This document shows positions 53,802 through 63,088 of a stretch of 64,000 bases of DNA, piece by piece (the stretch's first letter is position 1; each line of letters starts with the position of its first letter). This DNA comes from Thermoplasmatota archaeon (GTDB lineage Archaea; Thermoplasmatota; Thermoplasmata; Thermoplasmatales; Thermoplasmataceae), in the NCBI GenBank assembly GCA_023488885.1, contig JAMDDH010000037.1, positions 1-64,000 of the forward strand, in the 5' to 3' direction. Under the pieces are notes generated by a model. The model searched no databases, was not told where the DNA came from, and saw only the letters and a program-made list of their open reading frames with translations. The position numbers were made by a program, and so were the translations under genes.

Positions 53802-54299
53802 TTAGAACGGAGTTAATTCCGTCTCGGAATATTCAAAATTGATAAATGGTAAAAATAGGTTTTTGAAATAGAAAACCAGGCTGAAACGTTGCGGAATGCC
53901 GGACTTCCATCTGTGCTTCTCCGTTCTCAATCTTTGTCTTGTTAGAAACATTGGAAGATAGATAATTATCCTGTCGCCTTTCTTGATACCTAGCTCGAGG
54001 AGGGCCTTTGCAAAATTATTCACTCTTCCGTAAATTCCATCGTAAGTGATTATTTTCTCATCGCCATTTTCAGCAACCCAGATATAGGCCGCCTTATTTC
54101 GCTTATTCCTCAGCATTTTGACCATTAATACGAGATCATAATTTGGCCTTCCCCCCTTCTCTGTATCGTTTTCACAGAGATCGGAGAGGATCGGCCTGCC
54201 CCTCTCAAAGCCAATGCGATCAGAAATGCCGGTGAGGGGATCGCCAAGGCTCTCAATTTCCATGTATAATCCAGATAATCCTGTATGGTAAAGGTTCAT
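53802..54299 (-). pseudogene. Chimeric ORF: transposase 5' end joined to acs and Rieske fragments
   Basis: A 165-codon open frame made of unrelated parts. Codons 1-62 are the N-terminus of an IS5/IS1182-type transposase (PILSDLCENDTEKGGRPNYD). From 54115 to 53949 (codons 63-117) it copies an internal part of acetyl-CoA synthetase with about 7 differences in 167 bp; the source segment is 61810-61976. Around 53903-53945 a 22-bp exact match to the 3' end of the Rieske gene (57066-57087) follows in another frame. It has no start or stop typical of any parent and is probably a non-functional mosaic. Confidence 0.75.
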
Positions 54300-54496
54300 G
54301 ACAATTGATCATTGCGATGCTTGTGTTCTTTTTGCATATTTATCCATTGATCTGTGAGCATATCCAGCTTTCCGTGTTATCCGGGATCATTTGTGTCAAA
54401 TGTCCAGATTCCTCCTGCAATACTGTCTCCTTGTGGCACGATATGGTGGATGTTTTACAAAGACAATAAAAAAACAACTATATGCTTACAGACTAC

Positions 54497-54526
54497 ACTA
54501 TATATCTATTAATTGTTTTATATAGT
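54497..54526. promoter_or_regulatory. AT-rich palindrome in MFS promoter region
   Basis: ACTATATA (54497-54504) is repeated as its inverse TATATAGT (54519-54526) with a 14-nt spacer, overlapping TATA-like sequences upstream of the MFS gene at 54570. It could be an operator or only AT-rich promoter sequence. The remaining 54300-54569 region shows no gene. Confidence 0.3.
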
Positions 54527-54569
54527 ATATTGATTAGACTTAAGTAACCTCATCATATAATTTCACTGC

Positions 54570-56009
54570 ATGAAAGATAAAGAAAATGGAGTTGGTCCAG
54601 TCTATGACGCTCTGGACGACGCTCCTATAAGTAAAACACACCTGAGGATAACAGCATTATCCGCCGCTGGAACAATGCTTGACGGTTATGATATTTCCAT
54701 AATATCAGTTGCCCTCATCCTGCTGTATACTGTTCCAACCTTTGGCCTGAACAACCCAGACGCCAGAGCATTGATAGCGGCATCCACTGTTATTGGCATG
54801 TTCTTTGGCGCAATAATCTTCGGATACCTTACAGACCTGAAAGGTAGAAAACTGATGTACGTATGGGACATGGTAATTTTCATTGTAATGACCATTCTTA
54901 TCAGCATATCTTTCAATTTTGAATCCCTGTTCATTTTCAGGTTTATTCTCGGCATTGCTATTGGAGCTGATTATGCTATTAGTTCAACGATTATAGCTGA
55001 ATTTTCACCAGCAAAAACAAGGGGAAAATTGCTGGTGACCAATGTTCTTTCCTGGTTTACTGGATCAGCGGTGGCAGCATTTGTTGGATATTTTCTTTTG
55101 CCGCTTGGCAGTGATGCTTGGAGATATATGTTCCTACTAGGCATAATCCCGGCGATAGTAGTGCTTATTCTGAGAAAGGACGTTCCAGAGTCAGCGAGAT
55201 GGCTGGCGAAATCCGGTCAGACAGATAATGCCAGAAAAGTGGAAAAGGAAATAACGGGCAAATCAGACATCCTTCCCGAAACCACCTCGAATGTACGCAC
55301 CTCATTTTTAAAACTGTTCAGCAGGAAATACATTAAGAGTACACTCTTCATTGGAATATTCTGGTTTTCGTTTGATGTTGCTTTCTACGGGATTGGTATA
55401 TTCTCACCAACAATTCTTACCATTCTAGGACTGAGTTCAAATCTTGCAATATTAGGGTCCGCGATATTTGATCTTTTTGCGGTGATTGGTGGAATATTGG
55501 CCATGGTATTCATTGACAGGCTTGGAAGAAAAACCATAACGCTGATAGGCTTCTCTGGAATGGCTATTTCACTTCTCGTTCTTGCACTAATAACACATTT
55601 TGTCACGAAGGCGGGTCTGGTTGCAACGGTTGCTCCGATAGTATTTGCCATGTTCCTGATGTTCGAGATCACCCAGGCCATTGGTCCTGGTTCGACAGAT
55701 TTTGTCTACCCATTGGAACTGTTTCCGACCTCTGAAAGAGCCACCGCAGTGGGGTTTGGTACCTCAGTAAGTAGAGTTGGAGCAATACTTGGAATCACGA
55801 CATTTCCATTCATAGTAGCATCCTACGGTATCAGCACCAGTCTCTTATTCTTCATGGGTTTCGCGGTAGTCGGCATACTTTCCACGCTATTCCTAGGAAC
55901 AGAAACAAAGGGTAAAACTCTTGAGGAAATAACCGGAGAAAGCTCCGTGCAAAACCTTCCAATTAAAAAAGGCATAGAGGGGGAAACGGTAACCGAGGAC
56001 GGAATCTAA
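54570..56009 (+). CDS. MFS transporter, sugar-porter/metabolite type
   Basis: A 479-residue protein with 12 membrane helices. The first-half loop GYLTDLKGRKLMYVWDM and the second-half loop FIDRLGRKTITLIGF are typical MFS signatures; DGYDISIISVAL near the first helix recalls aromatic-acid or metabolite transporters of the sugar-porter group. Residues FRFILGIAIGADYAIS and PESARWLA support this. The exact substrate is unknown. The last base of its stop codon is the first base of the MBL gene's start codon (TAATG), so the two are coupled. Confidence 0.85.
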   Translation: MKDKENGVGPVYDALDDAPISKTHLRITALSAAGTMLDGYDISIISVALILLYTVPTFGLNNPDARALIAASTVIGMFFGAIIFGYLTDLKGRKLMYVWDMVIFIVMTILISISFNFESLFIFRFILGIAIGADYAISSTIIAEFSPAKTRGKLLVTNVLSWFTGSAVAAFVGYFLLPLGSDAWRYMFLLGIIPAIVVLILRKDVPESARWLAKSGQTDNARKVEKEITGKSDILPETTSNVRTSFLKLFSRKYIKSTLFIGIFWFSFDVAFYGIGIFSPTILTILGLSSNLAILGSAIFDLFAVIGGILAMVFIDRLGRKTITLIGFSGMAISLLVLALITHFVTKAGLVATVAPIVFAMFLMFEITQAIGPGSTDFVYPLELFPTSERATAVGFGTSVSRVGAILGITTFPFIVASYGISTSLLFFMGFAVVGILSTLFLGTETKGKTLEEITGESSVQNLPIKKGIEGETVTEDGI

Positions 56010-56725
56010 TGCACATAAAATTCCTAGGTAATTGGTCTTCTCACATCGGAAGTGGTCAGAGAAATTCCTCAATTATACTGGACGACAAAGTTATTTTTGA
56101 CATCGGTCCACACACAATTGAATCATTACTGGAGAAAGGCATAGACCCAGGGAAGGTTGAAAAAGTGCTGATAACACACATGCATCTCGACCACTATATG
56201 GGTCTCCCGGAACTTTTGTGGCACAGGGGTTCCAGAAAAATAAAGGAAACACTGGTTGTAATGGGACCCAGCGGCATCAAAAGTACTACAGAGCAACTCA
56301 TGAGACTGATAAATACGCCCGTTAATGACCATTATGAGATTAATGTGCAATACGTAGAGGAGAAAAAACTGGACTTCATAAGCGTATATAATGGAAATCA
56401 CATAATTCCAGACAATGTTTATCGCGTGGATCATCCAGACGGATCGTTTGTATATACTGGTGACACGGCATATAGCCAGGATGTCGTCAAGGCAGCTGAG
56501 GACGTTGACTACCTTTTTCACGAAATGACCTACACAGATAAAGACCATGAGACTGCAAGGTTCTGGAAGCATTCCACCTATTCTTCCGTAATGAAGGTGA
56601 TGGAAGAAAGTCAATGCAGAAATCTTGTCCCGATCCATCTCACGCCAGCCTCATTTGATCTGGTCATGGAGAGATCAAAACACGTTTCTCAAATTATTCC
56701 ACCAGTCAGAGATGTAAAGTCGTAA
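56009..56725 (+). CDS. Metallo-beta-lactamase fold hydrolase
   Basis: A 238-residue MBL-fold protein. The metal-binding motif THMHLDHYMG lies near residue 58, further ligands in YTGDTAYSQD and a final histidine in VPIHLTPAS. The order and length resemble RNase-Z-like or quorum-quenching-type hydrolases, but no tRNA-binding exosite is evident, so I name only the fold. Its ATG overlaps the stop of the MFS gene, suggesting that it processes something carried by that transporter. Confidence 0.8.
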   Translation: MHIKFLGNWSSHIGSGQRNSSIILDDKVIFDIGPHTIESLLEKGIDPGKVEKVLITHMHLDHYMGLPELLWHRGSRKIKETLVVMGPSGIKSTTEQLMRLINTPVNDHYEINVQYVEEKKLDFISVYNGNHIIPDNVYRVDHPDGSFVYTGDTAYSQDVVKAAEDVDYLFHEMTYTDKDHETARFWKHSTYSSVMKVMEESQCRNLVPIHLTPASFDLVMERSKHVSQIIPPVRDVKS

Positions 56726-57048
56726 TATGGCTAAAGCATGCAGACCGGCACTATTTATGAATCGCTACCCCCTCATTTAACGGTGTAGAGTTCGTTAGGA
56801 ACACAGCCGATCCAGGGAAGGAGACTGGGGAATTCATCTCTCGACCTCCCAGTATCAGGTAAATATTGACACAATGGCATAATTGACGGTAAGGACGGGC
56901 AGTTCTCCTGAATCAAAGGGATGTGAATACGGCTGTGGAATATCTCGGTAATTCTCACAGGAATTCTATACTGGAAAAACGGAGTTAACAGAGGATGATG
57001 AAAAAAGATACGGGGACCTAACGAAAAATTTTGTCCCAAATATGAATA
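56726..57048. other. Intergenic region, possibly containing decayed gene sequence
   Basis: About 320 nt. No intact gene. A stretch in the + direction near 56970-57040 reads like coding sequence (TGKTELTEDDEKRYGDLTK) but lacks a start and matches no family I know, so it may be a gene remnant or chance. The bases aacggagttaa (56978-56988) recur near the end of the chimeric ORF at 53806-53816. Confidence 0.35.
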
Positions 57049-57366
57049 CTAAACTTCCACCAGTACTTCTCCGTTCTCAATCTTTGTTCTGTAAGAATTA
57101 AGAGGAGAGATGTCGCCGGCACTTTCCGGAGGAGAGATAACCGATCCGTCCCTAGGATTGAATGTCGCAAAATGGTTGGGGCATATGAGATTATGTTCAT
57201 CCATGAACCCCTCCGAAAGATCATATTCCTCGTGAGTGCAATAGAGGGAAGTCGCAAAATAGTTACTTCCGTCCTTTACAATCAATATTTCCTTGTCTCC
57301 TATCCTAGACTTGAAAAGATCCCCATCCTTCATAACTCCGTCTTTCAGTACTTTATACCATGCCAT
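57049..57366 (-). CDS. Rieske-type [2Fe-2S] protein
   Basis: A 105-residue single-domain Rieske protein. The cluster ligands are the Cys-x-His pair in CTHEEYDLSEG and the Cys-x2-His pair in CPNHFATFNP. Soluble Rieske ferredoxins of this size serve as electron carriers or as the small component of oxygenase-like systems; no oxygenase is adjacent. A TATA-like aattataag on the minus strand about 25 nt upstream of the ATG predicts a leaderless mRNA. Its 3' end supplied, or shares ancestry with, the fragment in the chimeric ORF. Confidence 0.9.
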   Translation of the reverse strand: MAWYKVLKDGVMKDGDLFKSRIGDKEILIVKDGSNYFATSLYCTHEEYDLSEGFMDEHNLICPNHFATFNPRDGSVISPPESAGDISPLNSYRTKIENGEVLVEV

Positions 57367-57453
57367 GCACTAATTATGCAATCTTGCACTTATAATTTTC
57401 CGCATCAAATTATATATGACGTCCGCATTTTTAGTTCATAGTATGGTGAGCGT

Positions 57454-58326
57454 TTGGATCAGCAGGTAAAGGAAAAATACAAACTCGCAGGAACGATAGG
57501 AAAGAAGGCTCTTGAATTTGGAACCGGACTGATTGAACCTGGCGTGTATCTTTACGATATAGCGAACGGAATTGAAAAGTATATTGGGGAACTTGGGGGA
57601 AAACCATCCTTTCCAGTAAACATATCCATAAATAATGAAGCAGCACATTATACTCCGTTTGAGGGAGACAAAAGGAAACTGTCCAGAGGAGATATTGTGA
57701 AACTTGATGTGGGCGCTCAGGTAGATGGGTATCTTTCTGACAATGCAACTACCATCGAGGTTGGAGAAGCCGGAAACCACTCGGATTTAATAGATGCCAC
57801 ACGAGAGGCTCTGACCGCTGCCATTAAAAAATTAAGGCCTCATCTCCAGGTAAGAAATATAGGTGCAGAGATAGATCGCGTGATCAGTTCTCACGGATTC
57901 AAGCCTATCAGGAATCTCGGAGGACATGGAATCAACCGGTTCGACCTGCATTCAGAAATATTCATACCGAACTATGATGATGGAAATGCAACTACTGTGA
58001 AACCTGACATGGTCGTAGCAATAGAACCTTTTGCCAGCACCGGAATAGGAATGATACACAACGGTCCCGGCGGTAACATATATATTCTCAGCGGGACAAA
58101 AATAAGGAAAGATGAGCCACTTTACCAGAGCTTCAATACAGTACCTTTTGCCCAGAGATGGGTCGCCAAGCTTATGCCGAATTACAATGAGTATATCAGG
58201 AAGATGATGAAATCAAAGGAACTCAGCGAATTCGCAGTGCTGAAGGAGCACAGGGGATCACTGATTTCACAGGCTGAACATACTGTAATGATACTCTCCG
58301 ATGAAATAGTGGTTACTACTTCCTGA
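57454..58326 (+). CDS. map: Methionine aminopeptidase, type II
   Basis: A 290-residue archaeal MetAP that removes the initiator methionine from new proteins. Metal ligands are visible as aspartates in KLDVGAQVDGYLSDNATT, a histidine in GGHGINRFDLH, a glutamate in VAIEPFAS and a C-terminal glutamate in SQAEHTVMIL. A substrate-site histidine is in NEAAHYTPFEGD. The start is TTG at 57454 with ggtgag 3 nt upstream. It is convergent with tmk, overlapping it by 11 bp. Confidence 0.95.
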   Translation: MDQQVKEKYKLAGTIGKKALEFGTGLIEPGVYLYDIANGIEKYIGELGGKPSFPVNISINNEAAHYTPFEGDKRKLSRGDIVKLDVGAQVDGYLSDNATTIEVGEAGNHSDLIDATREALTAAIKKLRPHLQVRNIGAEIDRVISSHGFKPIRNLGGHGINRFDLHSEIFIPNYDDGNATTVKPDMVVAIEPFASTGIGMIHNGPGGNIYILSGTKIRKDEPLYQSFNTVPFAQRWVAKLMPNYNEYIRKMMKSKELSEFAVLKEHRGSLISQAEHTVMILSDEIVVTTS

Positions 58327-58915
58327 GTTTTGGTTCCAGATAATCAATTACATCTTTTAATACCGTTTGAATGGTCCTCGTCGCGTCAAAAGTTACCTTA
58401 CCGTCCATGTCCAGGTTTCTATATATGTCCCTGACTCTCTCCAGATACTCTGTCTCCTCAAATCCGGTTCTGGCTGCTCTGTTACTGAGACGTTTCATTG
58501 CGGATTGAGGGTCGATATCAAGGTATATTGTGACATCCGGCCTTATTCCAATAATCTTAGAGACAGAAAGCATCCAGTCCAAAGCATCGTGTGTTCCGTC
58601 GAACAGTGGTGCTAGCAAGGGTCCCTGATAGGTTAACGAGGACATTAGGTATCTGTCGCAAATCACCACTTCATTAGCATCCAGATGACTTTTGAGTTCT
58701 TCCTGATGCCTGAAACGATCCTCTGTGAACCTGAAAAAGAGTTTCAGCGCAGATTCAGGATCGCGTTTTCCAGTCAGCAGTTCATCCATGACAAAATTTC
58801 CGGTCGGCTCCCTGGTCAGGAAAGAGGGGATGTGCCTATGATCAAGCGTATTTTTCAACAGTGTGGCGAGAGTGCTCTTCCCTGAACCGTCTATTCCCTC
58901 AATTGCGACAAACAT
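58316..58915 (-). CDS. tmk: Thymidylate kinase
   Basis: A 199-residue kinase that phosphorylates dTMP to dTDP. The P-loop is EGIDGSGKSTLA, the substrate motif LTREPTG and the DRY motif ICDRYLMSSLTYQG. The frame remains open upstream to 59161, but that extension runs across the divergent MFS gene and is not protein-like. I therefore start at the ATG at 58915, immediately before VAIEGIDG. Confidence 0.95.
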   Translation of the reverse strand: MFVAIEGIDGSGKSTLATLLKNTLDHRHIPSFLTREPTGNFVMDELLTGKRDPESALKLFFRFTEDRFRHQEELKSHLDANEVVICDRYLMSSLTYQGPLLAPLFDGTHDALDWMLSVSKIIGIRPDVTIYLDIDPQSAMKRLSNRAARTGFEETEYLERVRDIYRNLDMDGKVTFDATRTIQTVLKDVIDYLEPKLRK

Positions 58916-59030
58916 GGATACGTCAGGGTACAAGTTTAAAAATCTATTAAAAGAAGCGCATCCGTTTATTTCAACGATTGAGTAATTATTTATTCGCAGT
59001 TTGTATGCAACCTGAACGTCGATCCGATTT

Positions 59031-60257
59031 ATGAAATTAAGCACATTAAATCTGGGGCTTCTCAGAAACAAATATGTAGGGACAATAACCATCGTCCAGC
59101 TAATCAGGATTCTCGGGCGATCACAGGCGTGGATATTCGTCCCGCTGTATCTCGCGAACATCAGAGGGGTTCCTTACGTCGTTGTGGGTCTCCTGTTTTT
59201 CGCTACAGCCATGATAACACTTCCATTCTCCATCTACGGAGGCAATTTTATCGACAGGATTGGAAGGAGAATAGCTGCTGTCTGGCTTCCTCCAATACTT
59301 ATAGTCCTGTTCATGACGATAGCCACCGTCATTTACTTCAGGCTTCCCGATTATATTCTATTTGCGACATTTCTGCTTGTAGAACCGTTTACAACAATCC
59401 AGGGCATCCTTGATAATGTTGTCATTACGGATACAACATCAGAATCTGAAAGAACCGATGCATTCAGCCTTACAAGGATAGGAGGGAATGTGGGATTTTC
59501 GATAGGACCGGCACTCGGCGGCATCCTTTCACTATTCAATTACTCATACGTCTTTCTTGTCCCTGGGATTCTCACGGTTCTGGAATGGTTTCTGTATCTC
59601 AGGTATATCACGGAGACAAAACAACCAAGCGCCAAATCCATGAGAAAGCTCCAGTTCCCGTCATCCGACCGGCCATTTGTTATCCTGTGCATCCTGATTG
59701 CATCAGTATGGTTTGTGGCTGGGCAGTGGGGTACTACTCTGACGCTTTTCTGGAGCAGGGTGGACAACATCTCCAACACGACGATCGGACTGCTCTATGC
59801 CGTGAATGGAATAGCTGTTGTATTTCTGCAGATACCTACAAACTGGCTGTTTTCAAGAGTCAAGGACTATAAGCGCATTGCTGTTGGGGGACTGGTGTAC
59901 GCTTTTTCCTTCTTTGCCCTTGCCTTCAGCTCAAACATCCTGTTTCTCCTGGTTGATGTAATATTCATTACAATAGGGGAGAATATACTTTCACCGGTTG
60001 CTTACAGCATCATAGGAAAAATGGCTCCTGCGGAAAAGAGGGGGCAGTATTACGGGGCTTTTCAGCTGATTATAGGTCTTGTAATGCCCATAGCCCCTGT
60101 AATAGGAACTATTTTGCTTACCAGCTTTTCCGGGAATCCACTGATGATGTGGGGTCCCCTAATGATTCTGGGTGTAGTTATTTCTGCAATAATGATGAAA
60201 TTCGGAAATCTGGAATTTATCAAGGATCGGAGAGAACCAACGACGACAAAAATTTAA
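59031..60257 (+). CDS. MFS transporter, multidrug/metabolite type
   Basis: A 408-residue protein of about 12 membrane helices. Family segments are GGNFIDRIGRRIAAVWLPP between helices 2 and 3 and RIGGNVGFSIGPALGGI in the middle, typical of drug/proton antiporter-like MFS proteins. No substrate can be named. Transcribed alone, divergently from tmk, with about 115 nt between them, and convergent with acs, 16 nt from its stop. Confidence 0.85.
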   Translation: MKLSTLNLGLLRNKYVGTITIVQLIRILGRSQAWIFVPLYLANIRGVPYVVVGLLFFATAMITLPFSIYGGNFIDRIGRRIAAVWLPPILIVLFMTIATVIYFRLPDYILFATFLLVEPFTTIQGILDNVVITDTTSESERTDAFSLTRIGGNVGFSIGPALGGILSLFNYSYVFLVPGILTVLEWFLYLRYITETKQPSAKSMRKLQFPSSDRPFVILCILIASVWFVAGQWGTTLTLFWSRVDNISNTTIGLLYAVNGIAVVFLQIPTNWLFSRVKDYKRIAVGGLVYAFSFFALAFSSNILFLLVDVIFITIGENILSPVAYSIIGKMAPAEKRGQYYGAFQLIIGLVMPIAPVIGTILLTSFSGNPLMMWGPLMILGVVISAIMMKFGNLEFIKDRREPTTTKI

Positions 60258-60273
60258 AAAAATATGTGGAGAA

Positions 60274-62223
60274 CTAATCTCCCGCCTCTTTTCTGAAACT
60301 TTCTATTGCCGCTTTTATCTCATCTACTGATACGGAGTTTTCCAGTGTGCTTATGTCTCCCGGAAGCTGTTTCAGGGCAACGGCCTTCACTACTCTCCGC
60401 ATTATTTTTCCGCTTCTTGTCTTCGGCAGCAGTTTCACCAAGTGTATTTCTTCCGGCACGTAAATTGGTCCAAGATCTTCCCTGATTCTCTTTCTCAGGT
60501 TAGTTACAATATCCCGATCGTGCTCGAATTCTTCCTTGAGCACAACAAACGCGACGATCACCTCACCCTTTACCGGATCAGGTTTGCCGAATACTGCGGA
60601 TTCTGCAACTTCCCTGGAGGCTATCAGAGCATCCTCAATCTCAATGGTTCCGAGCCTGTGTCCCGCGACATTCAGGACCTCATCGGCTCTTCCGAGGAGC
60701 CAGTAATATCCATCCTTGTCTCTTATTGCATAATCTCCGCAATAATACATTCCCTTGTATTTCTCGAAATACGTTTTCTTAAATCTTTCCGGATCGTTGT
60801 TCAATGTCAGGAACATTCCTGGCCAGGGTCTCTTGTATGCAATGAATCCTTTCTCTTCGTTCGGTACTTCATTGCCTTTATCGTCCAAGATTACCGGGTC
60901 TATTCCGGGCATAGGGAACGTTGCAGAACCTGGTTTAAGAGGGGGAAGACCAAGGGATAAGGATGGAGAAATCATGAAACCTCCCGTTTCGGTCTGCCAG
61001 TATGTATCGATGATCGGGCAGTTCGACTTGCCTATATTCTCGTAGTACCATTTCCAGGCTGCAGGATTGATGGGCTCTCCCACGGTCCCGAGAACCTTCA
61101 GGGAGGACAGATCATGCATTTTCGGATATTTTTCTCCATATCTCATAAGAGTCCTTATGGCCGTCGGAGACGTATAAAGTATGTTCACCCGGTATCTGTC
61201 GATAATTTCCCACATGCGATCCGGTGCAGGAAATGTGATTGCACCTTCATACATTATGGAAGTGAGACCAAGGAATAGCGGGGCAAAGACTATGTAACTG
61301 TGTCCGGTGACCCATCCTATGTCTGCAGCACACCACCATCTGTCATCATCCTCCGGGTCAAATGCCCATTTAAGTGTATTTGCTATCCATACTGAATATC
61401 CTCCGTTTCCGTGCACAGCACCCTTAGGTTTACCAGTTGTACCAGATGTATACAGAATGTAGAGCGGATCATTGGAATCCATCCACTCTGGCTCAACGTA
61501 TGCATGGGAATCTCTTGTAACGATATGCCACCAAATATCCCTCCCCTCCTCCATTTGCACATCGATCTTTGTTCGTTCAACCACCACGACTGTTCTGACT
61601 GTCGAGGTCTGTTCGATCGCCTCATCAACAATACTCTTCAGTTTCACGACTTTTCCGTTCCTGAAGGCACCGTCCGCTGTAATGACCATTGTGGCCTTTG
61701 AGTCATTGATTCTTTCCGCAAGGGCACCGGCACCAAATCCGGCAAAAACAAACGAAAAAACAGCTCCAATTCTGGCAGCCGCCAGCATAGCGACGGGAGC
61801 TTCAAGAATCATTGGAAGATAGATAATTATCCTGTCGCCTTTCTTGATACCCAGCTCGAGGAGGGCCTTGGCAAAATTATTAACTCTTCTGTAAAGTCCA
61901 TCGTAAGTGATTATTTTCTCATCGCCATTTTCAGCAACCCAGATATAGGCCGCCTTATTTCGCTTATTTCTGAGCACATGACGGTCCACAGCGTTGTACG
62001 AAGCATTTATCTTCCCGTTGACAAACCACTTGTAGAACGGTGCATCGCTTTCATCAAGAACTTTATCCCATCTCCTGTGCCAGTCAAGCACCTGAGCCTG
62101 TTTGCTCCAGAATTCTTCCGGCTTCTCTATGGACTCTTTGTATGCCTGCTGGTAGCTTCCGATATTCGGATGATACAATTCTTTTGTTGGAAGGACGCCT
62201 TCTTGAGTTTTTACCTCAGTCAT
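60274..62223 (-). CDS. acs: Acetyl-CoA synthetase (AMP-forming)
   Basis: A 649-residue enzyme that activates acetate to acetyl-CoA. The ATP loop is YTSGTTGKPKGAVHG, the A5/A8 region LNVAGHRLGTIEIED and the A10 lysine motif KTRSGKIMRR. The ATG at 62223 is preceded by a TATA box (aatatataatc, 62241-62251 on the minus strand) at leaderless spacing; the 21 extra codons upstream are not used. It lies just downstream of the acetate transporter gene on the same strand (88 nt apart). A segment of this gene is duplicated in the chimeric ORF 7.9 kb away. Confidence 0.95.
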   Translation of the reverse strand: MTEVKTQEGVLPTKELYHPNIGSYQQAYKESIEKPEEFWSKQAQVLDWHRRWDKVLDESDAPFYKWFVNGKINASYNAVDRHVLRNKRNKAAYIWVAENGDEKIITYDGLYRRVNNFAKALLELGIKKGDRIIIYLPMILEAPVAMLAAARIGAVFSFVFAGFGAGALAERINDSKATMVITADGAFRNGKVVKLKSIVDEAIEQTSTVRTVVVVERTKIDVQMEEGRDIWWHIVTRDSHAYVEPEWMDSNDPLYILYTSGTTGKPKGAVHGNGGYSVWIANTLKWAFDPEDDDRWWCAADIGWVTGHSYIVFAPLFLGLTSIMYEGAITFPAPDRMWEIIDRYRVNILYTSPTAIRTLMRYGEKYPKMHDLSSLKVLGTVGEPINPAAWKWYYENIGKSNCPIIDTYWQTETGGFMISPSLSLGLPPLKPGSATFPMPGIDPVILDDKGNEVPNEEKGFIAYKRPWPGMFLTLNNDPERFKKTYFEKYKGMYYCGDYAIRDKDGYYWLLGRADEVLNVAGHRLGTIEIEDALIASREVAESAVFGKPDPVKGEVIVAFVVLKEEFEHDRDIVTNLRKRIREDLGPIYVPEEIHLVKLLPKTRSGKIMRRVVKAVALKQLPGDISTLENSVSVDEIKAAIESFRKEAGD

Positions 62224-62310
62224 ACGGAAATCAAAGTAATGATTATATATTAATATTACCCGCAAAATGTTTCGAAAAATAGACAAATTAAAAAAATGTA
62301 AGGTAAAACC

Positions 62311-62925
62311 TTACTTTTTGAGGTATTTTCCTATATTCACCCCAGCTCCGAGAGGCATCGTACCGGGTCTTACTGAGTTTGTGACTATGGCAAAACTCGT
62401 GTATGCTGCAAAAAATGCTGTAAGAAAACCAAGATATCCGCCAAGAACTGTCAGATAACTGCTGCCCATGAGTGCTCCGGCGCCGAGGACGAAAAAGGCA
62501 AGCCACAGGAAGAAGAAGGTAAGATTGAGTGCCTTGCTGGCCATCATTGCCGGGATCCACATATATAATGTGAAGAAGCCCCATAATATCAACGCCATGC
62601 CTATGGCGCTTGCGGGGGGAGATATTATTTTCGCTGCACTCAACGTGACCAGCAGTGCATAGAATATCCAGAATCCACCATAACTGGAGAACGCAGTGAA
62701 ACCGAACGTGTTCCCCTTCCTCATCTCAAATACGCCTGCCAGCAACTGCCCAAGACCTCCATAAGCGAAAGCAAGAGGCACAACAACAAACGCTCCCGAA
62801 GCAGGGAGAATCCCTGCATTCACAAAGCTCAGCAGAAAAGTTGTGAAAGCAAAACCAGCCAGTCCCAGCGGAGCGGGATCTGCACCGAATGCTTTACTGA
62901 AAGAACTCTCCATCGCGTCAGGCAT
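62311..62925 (-). CDS. satP: GPR1/FUN34/YaaH (SatP) acetate transporter
   Basis: A 204-residue protein with six membrane helices. The family signature is DPAPLGLAGFAFTTFLLS (canonical NPAPLGL) near the N-terminus, followed by ALAFAYGG-like and GNTFGFTAFSSYGGFW segments. Members take up acetate or succinate with protons. The ATG at 62925 has ggaggt at 5 nt, which excludes the upstream TTG. It is the first gene of the satP-acs unit; a TATA-like element lies near 62975-62990 on the minus strand. Confidence 0.9.
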   Translation of the reverse strand: MPDAMESSFSKAFGADPAPLGLAGFAFTTFLLSFVNAGILPASGAFVVVPLAFAYGGLGQLLAGVFEMRKGNTFGFTAFSSYGGFWIFYALLVTLSAAKIISPPASAIGMALILWGFFTLYMWIPAMMASKALNLTFFFLWLAFFVLGAGALMGSSYLTVLGGYLGFLTAFFAAYTSFAIVTNSVRPGTMPLGAGVNIGKYLKK

Positions 62926-63057
62926 TTTCGACCTCCGGTAAGTCAATTATATTTGACATGTTATGATTCAAGAACTTAATATATAAAAACATTTTTAACA
63001 AAATACTACATCTAATGTATTCAACTCTCAGGAACTCTGAAAAACCGATGTGTAAAG

Positions 63058-63080
63058 ATTTATAACGAGAACCCCTCTCG
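63058..63080 (+). promoter_or_regulatory. TATA box and small inverted repeat before the PLP enzyme
   Basis: The TATA-like atttataac (63058-63066) lies 23 to 31 nt before the ATG at 63089, so the mRNA is probably leaderless. The short inverted repeat cgaga-acccc-tctcg (63066-63080) fills the space between and may be an operator. Confidence 0.45.
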
Positions 63081-63088
63081 TAATTCAA

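Noticed and set aside
56773-57039. Minus-strand 88-codon frame between the MBL and Rieske genes
   Set aside because: Its composition is not protein-like (Pro/Ser/Leu-rich shadow), it matches no family and it has no ribosome binding site.
58916-59161. 82-residue N-terminal extension of thymidylate kinase
   Set aside because: It runs antisense through the divergent MFS gene start and its promoter region, and the family begins at the VAIEGIDGSGKST segment.
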